DNA of 64,000 nt from CAVZOY01 sp963777095. Its GTDB lineage: Bacteria > Actinomycetota > Actinomycetes > Mycobacteriales > Geodermatophilaceae. The notes under the pieces were generated by a model. The model had not been told where the DNA came from. It did not search any database and saw only the letters and a list, made by a program, of their open reading frames with translations. Of the stretch, positions 43,334 through 50,755 are shown in pieces. The stretch is from assembly GCA_963777095.1 (NCBI GenBank), contig CAVZOY010000003.1:310001-374000 (forward strand), given 5' to 3'. Numbering within the stretch: position 1 is the first letter of the stretch; the number at the start of each line of letters is the position of its first letter. The position numbers were made by a program, and so were the translations under genes.

Positions 43334-44592
43334 ACCTCCGGTTGCGGCTCGGTGGCGGGGCGCGTCGGGCGCAGGCCGAGCGAGGCGACTCCGAGGAGCA
43401 GGAGCGCGGCGGCACCGGCGAGGAAGCCGACCGGGTAGCCGGCGGCCTCGGCCAGCCGGGGGATGAGCAGGCTGCCGAGCATGCCGCCCAGCATGAGCGC
43501 CAGCGACCCGGCCGAGACGGTGGTCGAGCGCTGGGCCGACGTCGTCTGCTCGTGCATCAACTGCTGGCGCAGCGGCCAGCCGGCACCGTTGAACAGGTAG
43601 AACAGCGCGTACGCGACGGCTGCGACCACCACCCCCGGAGCCAGGGCGACCCCCACCATGGTCAGGGTGCCGAGCACCGCGAACCACAGGCTCGCCCAGG
43701 CCACGGAGCCGCGGGCGATCCGGCGTCCCCAGGGGGCGAGCAGCGCGCCGACCCCGGCCGCGGCGAACGACACCGCCATCACCAGGCCGAACACCGCCGA
43801 GCCCTCCGCCAGCCCGCCGCCCAGTTCGGCGAAGTGCAGCGGCCCGAGCAGCTCCATCGCGGTCAGGACCGTGCCGGTGAGGAACGAGATGATCCACAGC
43901 ACCCGGAGCACGCGGTCGCGGGTGACCAGGACGGCGGTGTCCCGAACGATCCGCGGCACCTCACGGACGCCCGCGGCGAGCGCGGCCGCGCCCGAGCGGT
44001 CGGACGTGCGCAGCGGGACGACGAGGAGCAGGACCGCCACCACGGAGACCACCGTGAGCGCGGCCGCCAGGACGAGCGGGACGGCGAGCGCCGTGCTGTC
44101 CTGTCCGGCGACCAGGGGGATGACGCCACCGAGGATCGCGCCGAAGGAGAGGCCCAGCCCGTCGGCCGCGCCTGCGCGGGACAGGCCCGTGGTCACGTCG
44201 GCGTCCGGATCGGCGGCGTGCACGCTGTCGACGAACCACGCCTCCAGTGGCCCCGAGTCCAGCGCCCGGCTCGCGCCCTGCACCGCCCAGGCGAGGGCGA
44301 AGAGCGGCACGCTGTCGGCCACGACCATGAGCAGCAGGCTCGCCATGCCGAGCAGTCCGGAGAGGACCAGGACCGGCTTGTGGCCGATCGCGTCGGCGAG
44401 GCCGCCGGTCGGCAGCTCGAGCAGCAGGGTGACCAGTCCGTAGACCGCGATCGTGAAGCCGATGTCCGCAGGGGAGAGCCCGCGCGACGTGGCCAGCAGC
44501 ACGGTCACCGGCGCCGAGATGCCGACCGGCAGCCAGCGCAGGGCGGTGAGGCCGACGTAGCGGCGCTGCGCCTGCCGCGGGGTGAGCGTCAC
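43309..44592 (-). CDS. MFS transporter
   Basis: 427 aa from GTG. 12 hydrophobic helices; motif A-like TGGLADAIGHKPVLVLSGLLG after TM2. TLTPRQAQRRYVGLTALRWLP is the N-terminus. Its GTG overlaps the TGA of the upstream ArsR-like gene (GTGA), so regulator and transporter are translated together; the transporter is likely the target of that regulator. Substrate unknown; perhaps a drug or metabolite exporter. Confidence 0.82.
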   Translation of the reverse strand: MTLTPRQAQRRYVGLTALRWLPVGISAPVTVLLATSRGLSPADIGFTIAVYGLVTLLLELPTGGLADAIGHKPVLVLSGLLGMASLLLMVVADSVPLFALAWAVQGASRALDSGPLEAWFVDSVHAADPDADVTTGLSRAGAADGLGLSFGAILGGVIPLVAGQDSTALAVPLVLAAALTVVSVVAVLLLVVPLRTSDRSGAAALAAGVREVPRIVRDTAVLVTRDRVLRVLWIISFLTGTVLTAMELLGPLHFAELGGGLAEGSAVFGLVMAVSFAAAGVGALLAPWGRRIARGSVAWASLWFAVLGTLTMVGVALAPGVVVAAVAYALFYLFNGAGWPLRQQLMHEQTTSAQRSTTVSAGSLALMLGGMLGSLLIPRLAEAAGYPVGFLAGAAALLLLGVASLGLRPTRPATEPQPEVQASNAVG

Positions 44593-45182
44593 AGCGGGTA
44601 CTCCTTCACGGGGAACAGGTCGAGCAGGACGCTGACGAACGGCTGGTCGGGCTCCTCCCGGGTGTCCCGCCAGCGGGCGATGACGCCGTTGAGCTCCTCG
44701 GCGAGCTCGCGCACGGCCGCGGGGGAGAGGTGCAGCGCCCAGTCGTTCAGGGACGCCGCCGTCCGCCAGTCGTCGTCGAGCTCCTGCGACTCCTCGGCGA
44801 AGTTCGCCAGGAGTCGCTGCTGCTGGCCGAGCTGGCGATGGAGGAGCTCGTCCACCGCCTCGCGGCCGCCCGGGTCGGCGAGGAAGGCCGCGCTGTCGAA
44901 GTGGGTGCTGCGGTGCCGCGCCCGCCACCAGCGGTCACGGGCGTTCCCTTCGTCCGGCAGCTCCTCGACGAAGCCGTAGGTGGCGAGCTGCCGCAGGTGG
45001 TAGCTGGTCGAGCCGCTGCTCTCGCCGAGCTCCTGACCGAGCCGGGTGGCGGTCGAGGGACCGTAGGTGCGCAGGTGCCCGAGCAGCTTGCCGCGCAGCG
45101 GGTGGGAGAGCGCGCGCAGCGCCCGGACGTCGGTGACGTCGATCGACGGCTCGGCGGGTGGAACGGGAGGCGGCTCGGCCAT
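44589..45182 (-). CDS. ArsR-like winged-helix regulator (HTH_20) of the adjacent MFS gene
   Basis: 197 aa. Winged helix in RALRALSHPLRGKLLGHLRTYGPSTATRLGQELGESSGSTSYHLRQLATYGFVEEL, the HTH_20 arrangement; a WWRARHR wing follows. The C-terminal half is helical (LLHRQLGQQQRLLANFAEESQEL). The ATG at 45182 is chosen from TATCGT (45190-45195, minus) 7 nt upstream; TTG 45203 is rejected. A tandem palindromic operator covers the -35 region, which fits autorepression and control of the MFS gene. Confidence 0.85.
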   Translation of the reverse strand: MAEPPPVPPAEPSIDVTDVRALRALSHPLRGKLLGHLRTYGPSTATRLGQELGESSGSTSYHLRQLATYGFVEELPDEGNARDRWWRARHRSTHFDSAAFLADPGGREAVDELLHRQLGQQQRLLANFAEESQELDDDWRTAASLNDWALHLSPAAVRELAEELNGVIARWRDTREEPDQPFVSVLLDLFPVKEYPL

Positions 45183-45189
45183 GCCGACG

Positions 45190-45195
45190 ACGATA
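45190..45195 (-). promoter_or_regulatory. -10 box of the ArsR-like/MFS operon
   Basis: TATCGT on the minus strand, 7 nt before the ATG at 45182, giving a leaderless transcript. The tandem operator begins only 4 nt upstream. Confidence 0.55.
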
Positions 45196-45199
45196 GACC

Positions 45200-45229
45200 G
45201 CAAAGACTTCTTTGCAAAGACTTCTTTGC
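45200..45229. promoter_or_regulatory. Tandem overlapping palindromic operator GCAAAGACTTCTTTGC x2
   Basis: Two copies of the 16-bp palindrome GCAAAG-ACTT-CTTTGC (45200-45215 and 45214-45229) share the central GC. They overlap the -35 region of the ArsR-like gene, so occupancy by the encoded regulator should block transcription. The unit is AT-rich against a GC-rich background. Confidence 0.8.
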
Positions 45230-45326
45230 GATCGGACGTTCAGCGGGCGGCGGACTCCGCGCGCCGGATCCGGACGGCGTACCAACAGGAGCCCGCGGCC
45301 ACCACGACCGCCTGTGGGGGACTTCT

Positions 45327-45384
45327 GGGGTCGTGTTCGCGCTCCACCGGTGCTGCGGGACCCGCTGAGCGCGAACGCGACCCC
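45327..45384. repeat. 18-bp inverted repeat between divergent units
   Basis: GGGGTCGTGTTCGCGCTC (45327-45344) pairs with GAGCGCGAACGCGACCCC (45367-45384) with one mismatch around a 22-nt loop. It lies in the gap between the ArsR-like promoter and the cupin gene end. It may be a terminator for the minus-strand upstream genes or a repeated element; no second copy is seen here. Confidence 0.6.
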
Positions 45385-45400
45385 CGGAGCGGCTCCGGCG

Positions 45401-45736
45401 TCAGGACGGACCGATGTGCCCGTCGGTCGCCGGCGCCGAACCGTCCTTCAGCTCGACGAAGAGCACGTGCGTGCCCGTCTCGCCGATGTTCTCGCCGGCG
45501 TGCACCTGCGCAGGGAGCCAGCCGGTGAACCCCGCCGCCATCTCGACGTCCCGGTGCTGGTCGCCGGCGTGCAGCCGACGGCGGAACGAGCTGAGCGTGT
45601 ACATGACGCTGTCGGGGTGGCGGTGCGGTGTCGTGCGGTCGCCGGGCACGTCGCTGTACTCGAGGACCCGCACCCGTTCGTTCTCGAAGACCACGCGGTA
45701 GTGGTCGGGGTTGGTCTCCACGGGGTCGAGGGACAT
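45401..45736 (-). CDS. Cupin domain protein
   Basis: 111 aa. RVLEYSDVPGDRTTPHRHPDSVMYTLSSFRRRLH carries the first cupin metal motif (His-x-His plus Glu/Asp), and HAGENIGETGTHVLFVELKDG the second. Likely a small metal-dependent sugar or metabolite-binding protein of unknown substrate. CAGGCT lies 7 nt before the ATG (leaderless). Same strand as the MFS gene upstream, with 56 nt between. Confidence 0.75.
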   Translation of the reverse strand: MSLDPVETNPDHYRVVFENERVRVLEYSDVPGDRTTPHRHPDSVMYTLSSFRRRLHAGDQHRDVEMAAGFTGWLPAQVHAGENIGETGTHVLFVELKDGSAPATDGHIGPS

Positions 45737-45792
45737 GCGGCGCAGCCTGCCCGTGCGCGGCCAGCCGTGGGGGACTTCGGCGCACGGCGACC

Positions 45793-47148
45793 TCAGCGGG
45801 CGGCGGCCTCCGCCGAGGTGTCCGCGACGTCCTCCAGCGCCTCGCCGCGCCGCTCGGGCAGGCCGACGGTCGCCAGCGCACCGAGCACGAAGAAGGCCGC
45901 GAAGATGCCGAAGACCAGGCCCGAGCCGCCGATCTCCAGCAGCGGCGGCACGCTCAGCGGCGCCAGGATCGAGGCGATCCGGCCGAAGCCCGCCGCCCCG
46001 CCGGCACCGGTCGCCCGGAGCGCGGTCGGATAGACCTCGGGCGTCAGCGCGTAGAGCGCGCCCCACGCGCCGAGGTTGAAGAACGACAGCACCATCCCGG
46101 TGACCAGCACGGCCGTCCCGCCGTCCGCCGTCGCGAACAGGCCGGCGCCGACGGCCGAGCCGACGAGGAACGTCGCCAGCGTCGGACGCCGTCCCCACTT
46201 CTCGATCAGCCAGGCGGCCACGGCGTACCCCGGCAGCTGGGCGAGCGTGATGACCAGCGTGAACTCGAGGGACCGCACCAGCGAGAGACCGGAGTCGAAC
46301 AGCAGCGACGGCAGCCAGATGAAGGCGCCGTAGTACGAGAAGTTGACGCAGAACCACACCGCCCAGAGCGCCGCCGTGCGCCGGCGGAGGCCCGGAGCCC
46401 AGACCTCGCGCGCCCGGACGACCGGAGCGCGCACGGCCGGGGGAGAGGGCACCGGGTCGACGCCGGCCGCGGCCTCGAACCGGCGGACGGCGGCCTCGGC
46501 CTCGTCCGTGCGGCCGCGCAGCTCCAGGAACCGCACCGACTCGGGGAGCCCCCGCCGGACGACGACGGCGTAGAGCGCCGGCAGCGCGCCGAGGGCCAGC
46601 GCCCACCGCCAGCCGGCGTCACCGCGCGGCACGAGGAGGAAGCCGATCAGCGCGGCGAGTGTCCAGCCCACCGCCCAGAACGCCTCGAGCCCCACGACCA
46701 CCCGGCCCCGCACCCGGGCGGGCGCGAACTCGCTGACCAGGGTGGAGGCCACCGGCAGTTCCGCACCCAGGCCCAGGCCGGTGAGGAAGCGGAAGACGAG
46801 CAGGGCGCCGATCGACCAGGACAGCGCCGAGGCGCCGGTCGCGAGACCGAACACCAGGAGGGTGAGCGCGAAGACCTGCCGCCGTCCGATCCGGTCGGCG
46901 AGCAGGCCACCCAGGGCGGCGCCGATCGCCATCCCCACGAACCCGATCGAGGCGATCCACGACGCCTCGGCGTTCGAGAGCTCCCACTGCCCACGGAGCT
47001 GGGTCAGGACGACCGAGATCAGCCCGACGTCCATGGCGTCCAGCGCCCAGCCCACGCCCGAGCCGACGACCAGGCGGCCGTGCTCACGGGTGAAGGGCAG
47101 CCGGTCGAGCCGGGCGGCCCGGGGGAGCGGGGTCTCCGTCGCCGTCAC
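45793..47148 (-). CDS. MFS transporter, sugar/aromatic-acid porter-like
   Basis: 451 aa from GTG with GACACT 6 nt upstream. GVGWALDAMDVGLISVVL, ADRIGRRQVFALTLLVFG (motif A), RFLTGLGLGAELPVASTLVSEFAPARVRGRVV and GLPESVRFLELRGRTDEAEA are typical of the sugar-porter/aromatic acid:H+ symporter clan, with 12 helices. It likely imports a carbon source; the substrate is open. Next to an arginine-deiminase-superfamily enzyme (minus strand), so it could import its substrate. Confidence 0.82.
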   Translation of the reverse strand: MTATETPLPRAARLDRLPFTREHGRLVVGSGVGWALDAMDVGLISVVLTQLRGQWELSNAEASWIASIGFVGMAIGAALGGLLADRIGRRQVFALTLLVFGLATGASALSWSIGALLVFRFLTGLGLGAELPVASTLVSEFAPARVRGRVVVGLEAFWAVGWTLAALIGFLLVPRGDAGWRWALALGALPALYAVVVRRGLPESVRFLELRGRTDEAEAAVRRFEAAAGVDPVPSPPAVRAPVVRAREVWAPGLRRRTAALWAVWFCVNFSYYGAFIWLPSLLFDSGLSLVRSLEFTLVITLAQLPGYAVAAWLIEKWGRRPTLATFLVGSAVGAGLFATADGGTAVLVTGMVLSFFNLGAWGALYALTPEVYPTALRATGAGGAAGFGRIASILAPLSVPPLLEIGGSGLVFGIFAAFFVLGALATVGLPERRGEALEDVADTSAEAAAR

Positions 47149-47192
47149 CCGAGCAGTGTCGGCCGCGCGCGCCCGCGTCGCAGCCCGGTCGT

Positions 47193-48596
47193 TCAGTCGC
47201 CCCGGCGCAGGTACTTCTTGATGCAGTGGACGACGCCCTGCCGGCGGGCGAACGAGCCGAAGTCGGCCAGCGGATGGACGGCGTACCCGAGCCCCTCCCA
47301 CAGCGCCGCCATGTGCGCGTCGAGGGCGGCGAGGTCGGGGGCGCCGCCGCCGAAGGTCGGCAGGTAGACGTGCCGTCCCTCGGTCGCGCTGTCCTCGACG
47401 AGGCAGTTGTTCCAGGTGACGTGGTGCCACGTGCGCACGGTGACAAGGGTGTCGTCGCCGGCTCCCTGGCCGGTGAGCTCGGCGACCGCCTCCAGCAGCG
47501 CGGCGTTGCCGTCGCGCTCCGCGATCTGCCGCAGTTGTGCGACCGAGAAGGCTCGCCCGGGCGTGGGCCGGTGCACCAGCGGATTGCGCATCACGTCCAT
47601 GCCGGCGCCGGCGAAGGTGCGGGCGATCTGGTCGTAGACGTCGGCCAGGCCGTACGGCGACGTGGTGCCGAGCATCGAGTCGGCCATCGAGGGGTCGCCG
47701 ACCAGAACGGTGAAGCGGTCCTCGCGGCGGCCGACGAGCGTCACGAACATGTCGATGTGGAAGATCGGCTGGTAGGCGCCGACACCGTCCGACGGCAGGT
47801 CGAGGAAGTAGTCGTCGCCCTCGCGGCGCCCCACGAAGTCGCGCACCGGGATCGGTCGCCGGGTGCCGACCAGGCGCAGCTCCCGCGAGGCGTCGACGTA
47901 GTCGTGGAAGAGGCCGCGCACGAAGGCGTCGAGGTCGCCGTCCGGCACCGCGACCGGCGGCCGGCCGCCGCGGAGCAGTCGGAGGGTGTCGGCGAAGTAG
48001 TCGGTGCCGAGCAGCCAGAAGTCGTCGCCGATCAGGCAGTTGCCGCCCTGGAAGATCAGCGGCGCCTGGGCGGAGCGGATGTCGGTGTACTCCTCGACCG
48101 CGTCGGCGACGAGCGCGTCGCCGGCCCGCAGGAACTGCCACGGCTCCACGAGGTAGGTGCTGCCGTCGCTCGCGTCGGTCAGCGCGACGTAGCCGTCCTC
48201 GGCCCAGTCGGTGAACGAGACGTACTCCGGCAGCGGCACGTAGGTGACCTCGGCGTGCCCGGCCTGCCGGAACCACGCCTGGACGGTCGCGCGCTGCTGC
48301 GGAGCGTGGACGACGACGAACTCGGTGCCGGGCCGCATGGCGGTGATGACCGACCGGTAGCCGGCGGACGTCTCCGGATCGCCGGTGCCCCAGGCGGGGA
48401 AGCAGAGCAACAGTTGCTCGATGCGCCCCTGCCACGACGAGGTGAGTCGTGGCTTGTCCAGCCCCGGGGTGGGCGCCGTCGCCGACCGGACGGCGTCCTG
48501 CCGCTCCAGCCCACGCGCGGTTCCCGGATCGGCGTCGGTGCGCCGGTGCAGCGGCGCGTCGGGGACGAGCGTGCGGTACAGAACGCTGTCGATCAT
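47193..48596 (-). CDS. Arginine deiminase/agmatine deiminase superfamily protein (guanidine-modifying enzyme)
   Basis: 467 aa. Motifs of the GME superfamily: WAEDGYV (131-137), IFQGGNCLIGDDFW (181-194), the catalytic HIDMF (280-284), and the nucleophile Cys in VVHCIKKYL (455-463). The N-terminal part is unusually long for agmatine deiminase. AGGGGGAG lies 3 nt before the ATG. It should act on a guanidino group (agmatine, arginine, or an amidino donor). Deimination versus amidino transfer cannot be decided. Next to an orphan ABC ATPase (opposite strand) and an MFS importer. Confidence 0.72.
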   Translation of the reverse strand: MIDSVLYRTLVPDAPLHRRTDADPGTARGLERQDAVRSATAPTPGLDKPRLTSSWQGRIEQLLLCFPAWGTGDPETSAGYRSVITAMRPGTEFVVVHAPQQRATVQAWFRQAGHAEVTYVPLPEYVSFTDWAEDGYVALTDASDGSTYLVEPWQFLRAGDALVADAVEEYTDIRSAQAPLIFQGGNCLIGDDFWLLGTDYFADTLRLLRGGRPPVAVPDGDLDAFVRGLFHDYVDASRELRLVGTRRPIPVRDFVGRREGDDYFLDLPSDGVGAYQPIFHIDMFVTLVGRREDRFTVLVGDPSMADSMLGTTSPYGLADVYDQIARTFAGAGMDVMRNPLVHRPTPGRAFSVAQLRQIAERDGNAALLEAVAELTGQGAGDDTLVTVRTWHHVTWNNCLVEDSATEGRHVYLPTFGGGAPDLAALDAHMAALWEGLGYAVHPLADFGSFARRQGVVHCIKKYLRRGD

Positions 48597-48717
48597 GGCT
48601 CCCCCTGCGGAATCGAGCCCCGCTGGGGCAGGCCTAGACCCGGCCTGTTCCGGCGTCAATGCGTTCCGGTGCGGGCCTGGTGAACCATGAGGAGGGAGGC
48701 AGGGGGCCGGACGGCGG

Positions 48718-49893
48718 ATGGGCGATCGGATGAGCGGAACCGGGCTGGAAGCGGTGACCGTCGAGCGCGACGGCACCACCGTGCTGCGCGACCTCACCCT
48801 GCACGCTTCCGACGGAGACGTGGTCGTCGTGCTCGGTGCCTCGGGAAGCGGGAAGTCGACGCTCCTGCGTGCGCTGGCCGGCCTCGAGAAGGTCCGAGCG
48901 GGCACGATCATCATCCGCGGGCGCGACGTCACCCAGCTGCCGCCCGGTGAGCGTCGGGTGGCGATGGCCTTCGAGCAGTCTGCGCTGGTCTCGATCTTCG
49001 ACGTGGCCCGCAACCTGGGGTGGGGGCTCCGGGTCCAGGGCCTTCCCGAGGCAGACGTGCAGCAGCGGGTCGACGACCGCGCCCGGCGGCTCCGGTTGAG
49101 CCGATTGCTGCCCCGGCGTCCCGACGTGTTGTCGGCGGGCGAGCGGGGCCTGGTGGGCCTCGGGCACGCACTCGTCCAGCGCCCGGATGTCTTCCTGCTC
49201 GACGAGCCGCTCGCCGGCCTCGACGCCGCGGAGCGGCTCAGGGTACGAGGCGAGATCCTCGGCCTCGTCCGCTCGCTCGGCGTCACGACGTTCGTCGTCA
49301 CCCACGACCAGGCCGACTGGCTCTCGGTCGCCGACCGGGTCGCCCTGCTGCGCGACGGTGTCCTGGTGCAGGCCGGCCGGCCGGTGGACCTGTACGAGCG
49401 GCCGGTGGACCTCTTCGCAGCCGGATCCGTGGGCGCGCCGCCGATCGGGCTGCTGTCCGCCCGGTTGGTGGAGGCCGACGGGCAAGCCGGATTCACCCTG
49501 GGCCACCGGACACTTCCGCTGTGGGGACCGGTCCCGGCGCCGCTCCGGGATCACGTCGGTCGAGACGTCGTACTGGGGCTCCGAGCCGAGGACGTGCACG
49601 ACACCTCGCCCGGTCACGACGCGGGCGCCGTCGTCCTCGATGCGGTCGTGCAGGAGGTCGAGTACACCGGACGACGGAACATCGTCACGCTGGCGGTGGG
49701 CGCACCACCGGTCACGGCGCCGGGTGGCGAATCGTCCGTCGACGCGTCCCGCGGCGCGACGCTGCGGTCGTTCTTCCCGCCCCACGCCCCGATCCCCCGC
49801 GGCTCCGTCGTGACGGTCGCCGTCATGGCCGCGGACGCCCATGTCTTCGACGCCGAGACCGGCAGTGCGCTCTGGCACCCGGAGCGAGGCTAG
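48718..49893 (+). CDS. ABC transporter ATP-binding protein, MalK/PotA-type, orphan
   Basis: 391 aa. Walker A VLGASGSGKSTLLRAL, Q-loop ...AMAFEQSALV, Walker B VFLLDEPLAGLDAAERLR and H-loop VVTHDQADWLSVADRVALL are intact, followed by TOBE-like C-terminal domain (LSARLVEADGQAGF; LGLRAEDVHDT; VQEVEYTGRRNIVTLAVG). The signature is LSAGERGLVGLG instead of LSGGQ-type, an unusual alteration. No permease or binding-protein gene adjoins it. The start (ATG 48718 versus 48730) is uncertain. It overlaps the downstream convergent gene by 4 bp. Confidence 0.8.
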   Translation: MGDRMSGTGLEAVTVERDGTTVLRDLTLHASDGDVVVVLGASGSGKSTLLRALAGLEKVRAGTIIIRGRDVTQLPPGERRVAMAFEQSALVSIFDVARNLGWGLRVQGLPEADVQQRVDDRARRLRLSRLLPRRPDVLSAGERGLVGLGHALVQRPDVFLLDEPLAGLDAAERLRVRGEILGLVRSLGVTTFVVTHDQADWLSVADRVALLRDGVLVQAGRPVDLYERPVDLFAAGSVGAPPIGLLSARLVEADGQAGFTLGHRTLPLWGPVPAPLRDHVGRDVVLGLRAEDVHDTSPGHDAGAVVLDAVVQEVEYTGRRNIVTLAVGAPPVTAPGGESSVDASRGATLRSFFPPHAPIPRGSVVTVAVMAADAHVFDAETGSALWHPERG

Positions 49894-50732
49894 GCAGTCC
49901 CTCCTCCGGCGCGGACGTGCGCGATGACCGACTGTCCGACCCGCTCCGCGGCGAGTTCGGGGATCCAGTGCGGCACGCCCTCGAGGATCTCGAGCCGGTA
50001 CGCCTCGCCGCAGAACCGCGCGGTGGCCTCGGTGGCGGCCCGGCCGAGGAACGTGTCGTCGGTGCTCCACACGTGCAGCGTCGGCACCCGCACCCGGCCC
50101 ACCGGGTCGCGCGCGTGCCAGGGCAGCGCGCGGTACCAGTGCAGGGCCGCGGTGAGTGCGCCCGGTTCGCGCATCCGGTCGACGTAGTGCCCGGCGAGGT
50201 CCGAGGGCAGGCCGGACCGCACCAGCATCCGGCGCAGCGGTGCCCCGCCGCGTGCGAGCAGGGTGAGCTCCGGCAGCGCCGGGATCTGGAAGGCGGCCAT
50301 GTACGCCGACCGGAGCGCCTGGTCGCTCGTCGCCATCGCCGTGGCCATCGCCCCCGGGTGCGGCACGGACAGCGCCGTCAGGGTGCGGACCCGGTCGGGG
50401 TGCCACCCGGCCAGCGCCCACGCCACGACGGCGCCCCAGTCGTGGCCGACCACGTGGGCGGACTCCAGTCCCGCTGCGTCCAGCAGCGCCAGGACGTCGT
50501 CCACCAGCTCGCGAGGCTTGTAGGCCGTGCGACGTCGCGGGCGGGCCATCGGGGAGTAGCCGCGCTGGTCCGGTGCGAGCGTGCGCAGGCCCGCGCCGTG
50601 GAGCACGGGGGCGAGCCGGTCCCAGGAGCGGCTGTCCTGCGGAAAGCCGTGCAGCAGCACGACCGGCTCGCCGCCGGCCGGGCCGGCGTCGCGGACGTCG
50701 AAGGTGAGGCCGTCGCGGCGGAAGCTGTCCAC
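49890..50732 (-). CDS. Alpha/beta hydrolase, epoxide hydrolase-like
   Basis: 280 aa. EPVVLLHGFPQDSRSW oxyanion loop, LAPDQRGYSPMARPR, VVGHDWGAVVAW with nucleophile Asp in the G-H-D-W-G elbow (epoxide hydrolase or haloalkane dehalogenase type), and the late histidine in VPHWIPELAAER. The GTG at 50732 has CAGGCT 6 nt upstream (leaderless). It precedes paaZ on the same strand and could act on side products of aromatic degradation. Substrate not fixed. Confidence 0.85.
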   Translation of the reverse strand: MDSFRRDGLTFDVRDAGPAGGEPVVLLHGFPQDSRSWDRLAPVLHGAGLRTLAPDQRGYSPMARPRRRTAYKPRELVDDVLALLDAAGLESAHVVGHDWGAVVAWALAGWHPDRVRTLTALSVPHPGAMATAMATSDQALRSAYMAAFQIPALPELTLLARGGAPLRRMLVRSGLPSDLAGHYVDRMREPGALTAALHWYRALPWHARDPVGRVRVPTLHVWSTDDTFLGRAATEATARFCGEAYRLEILEGVPHWIPELAAERVGQSVIAHVRAGGGTA

Positions 50733-50755
50733 GACCGCAGCCTGCCGCACTGCTC

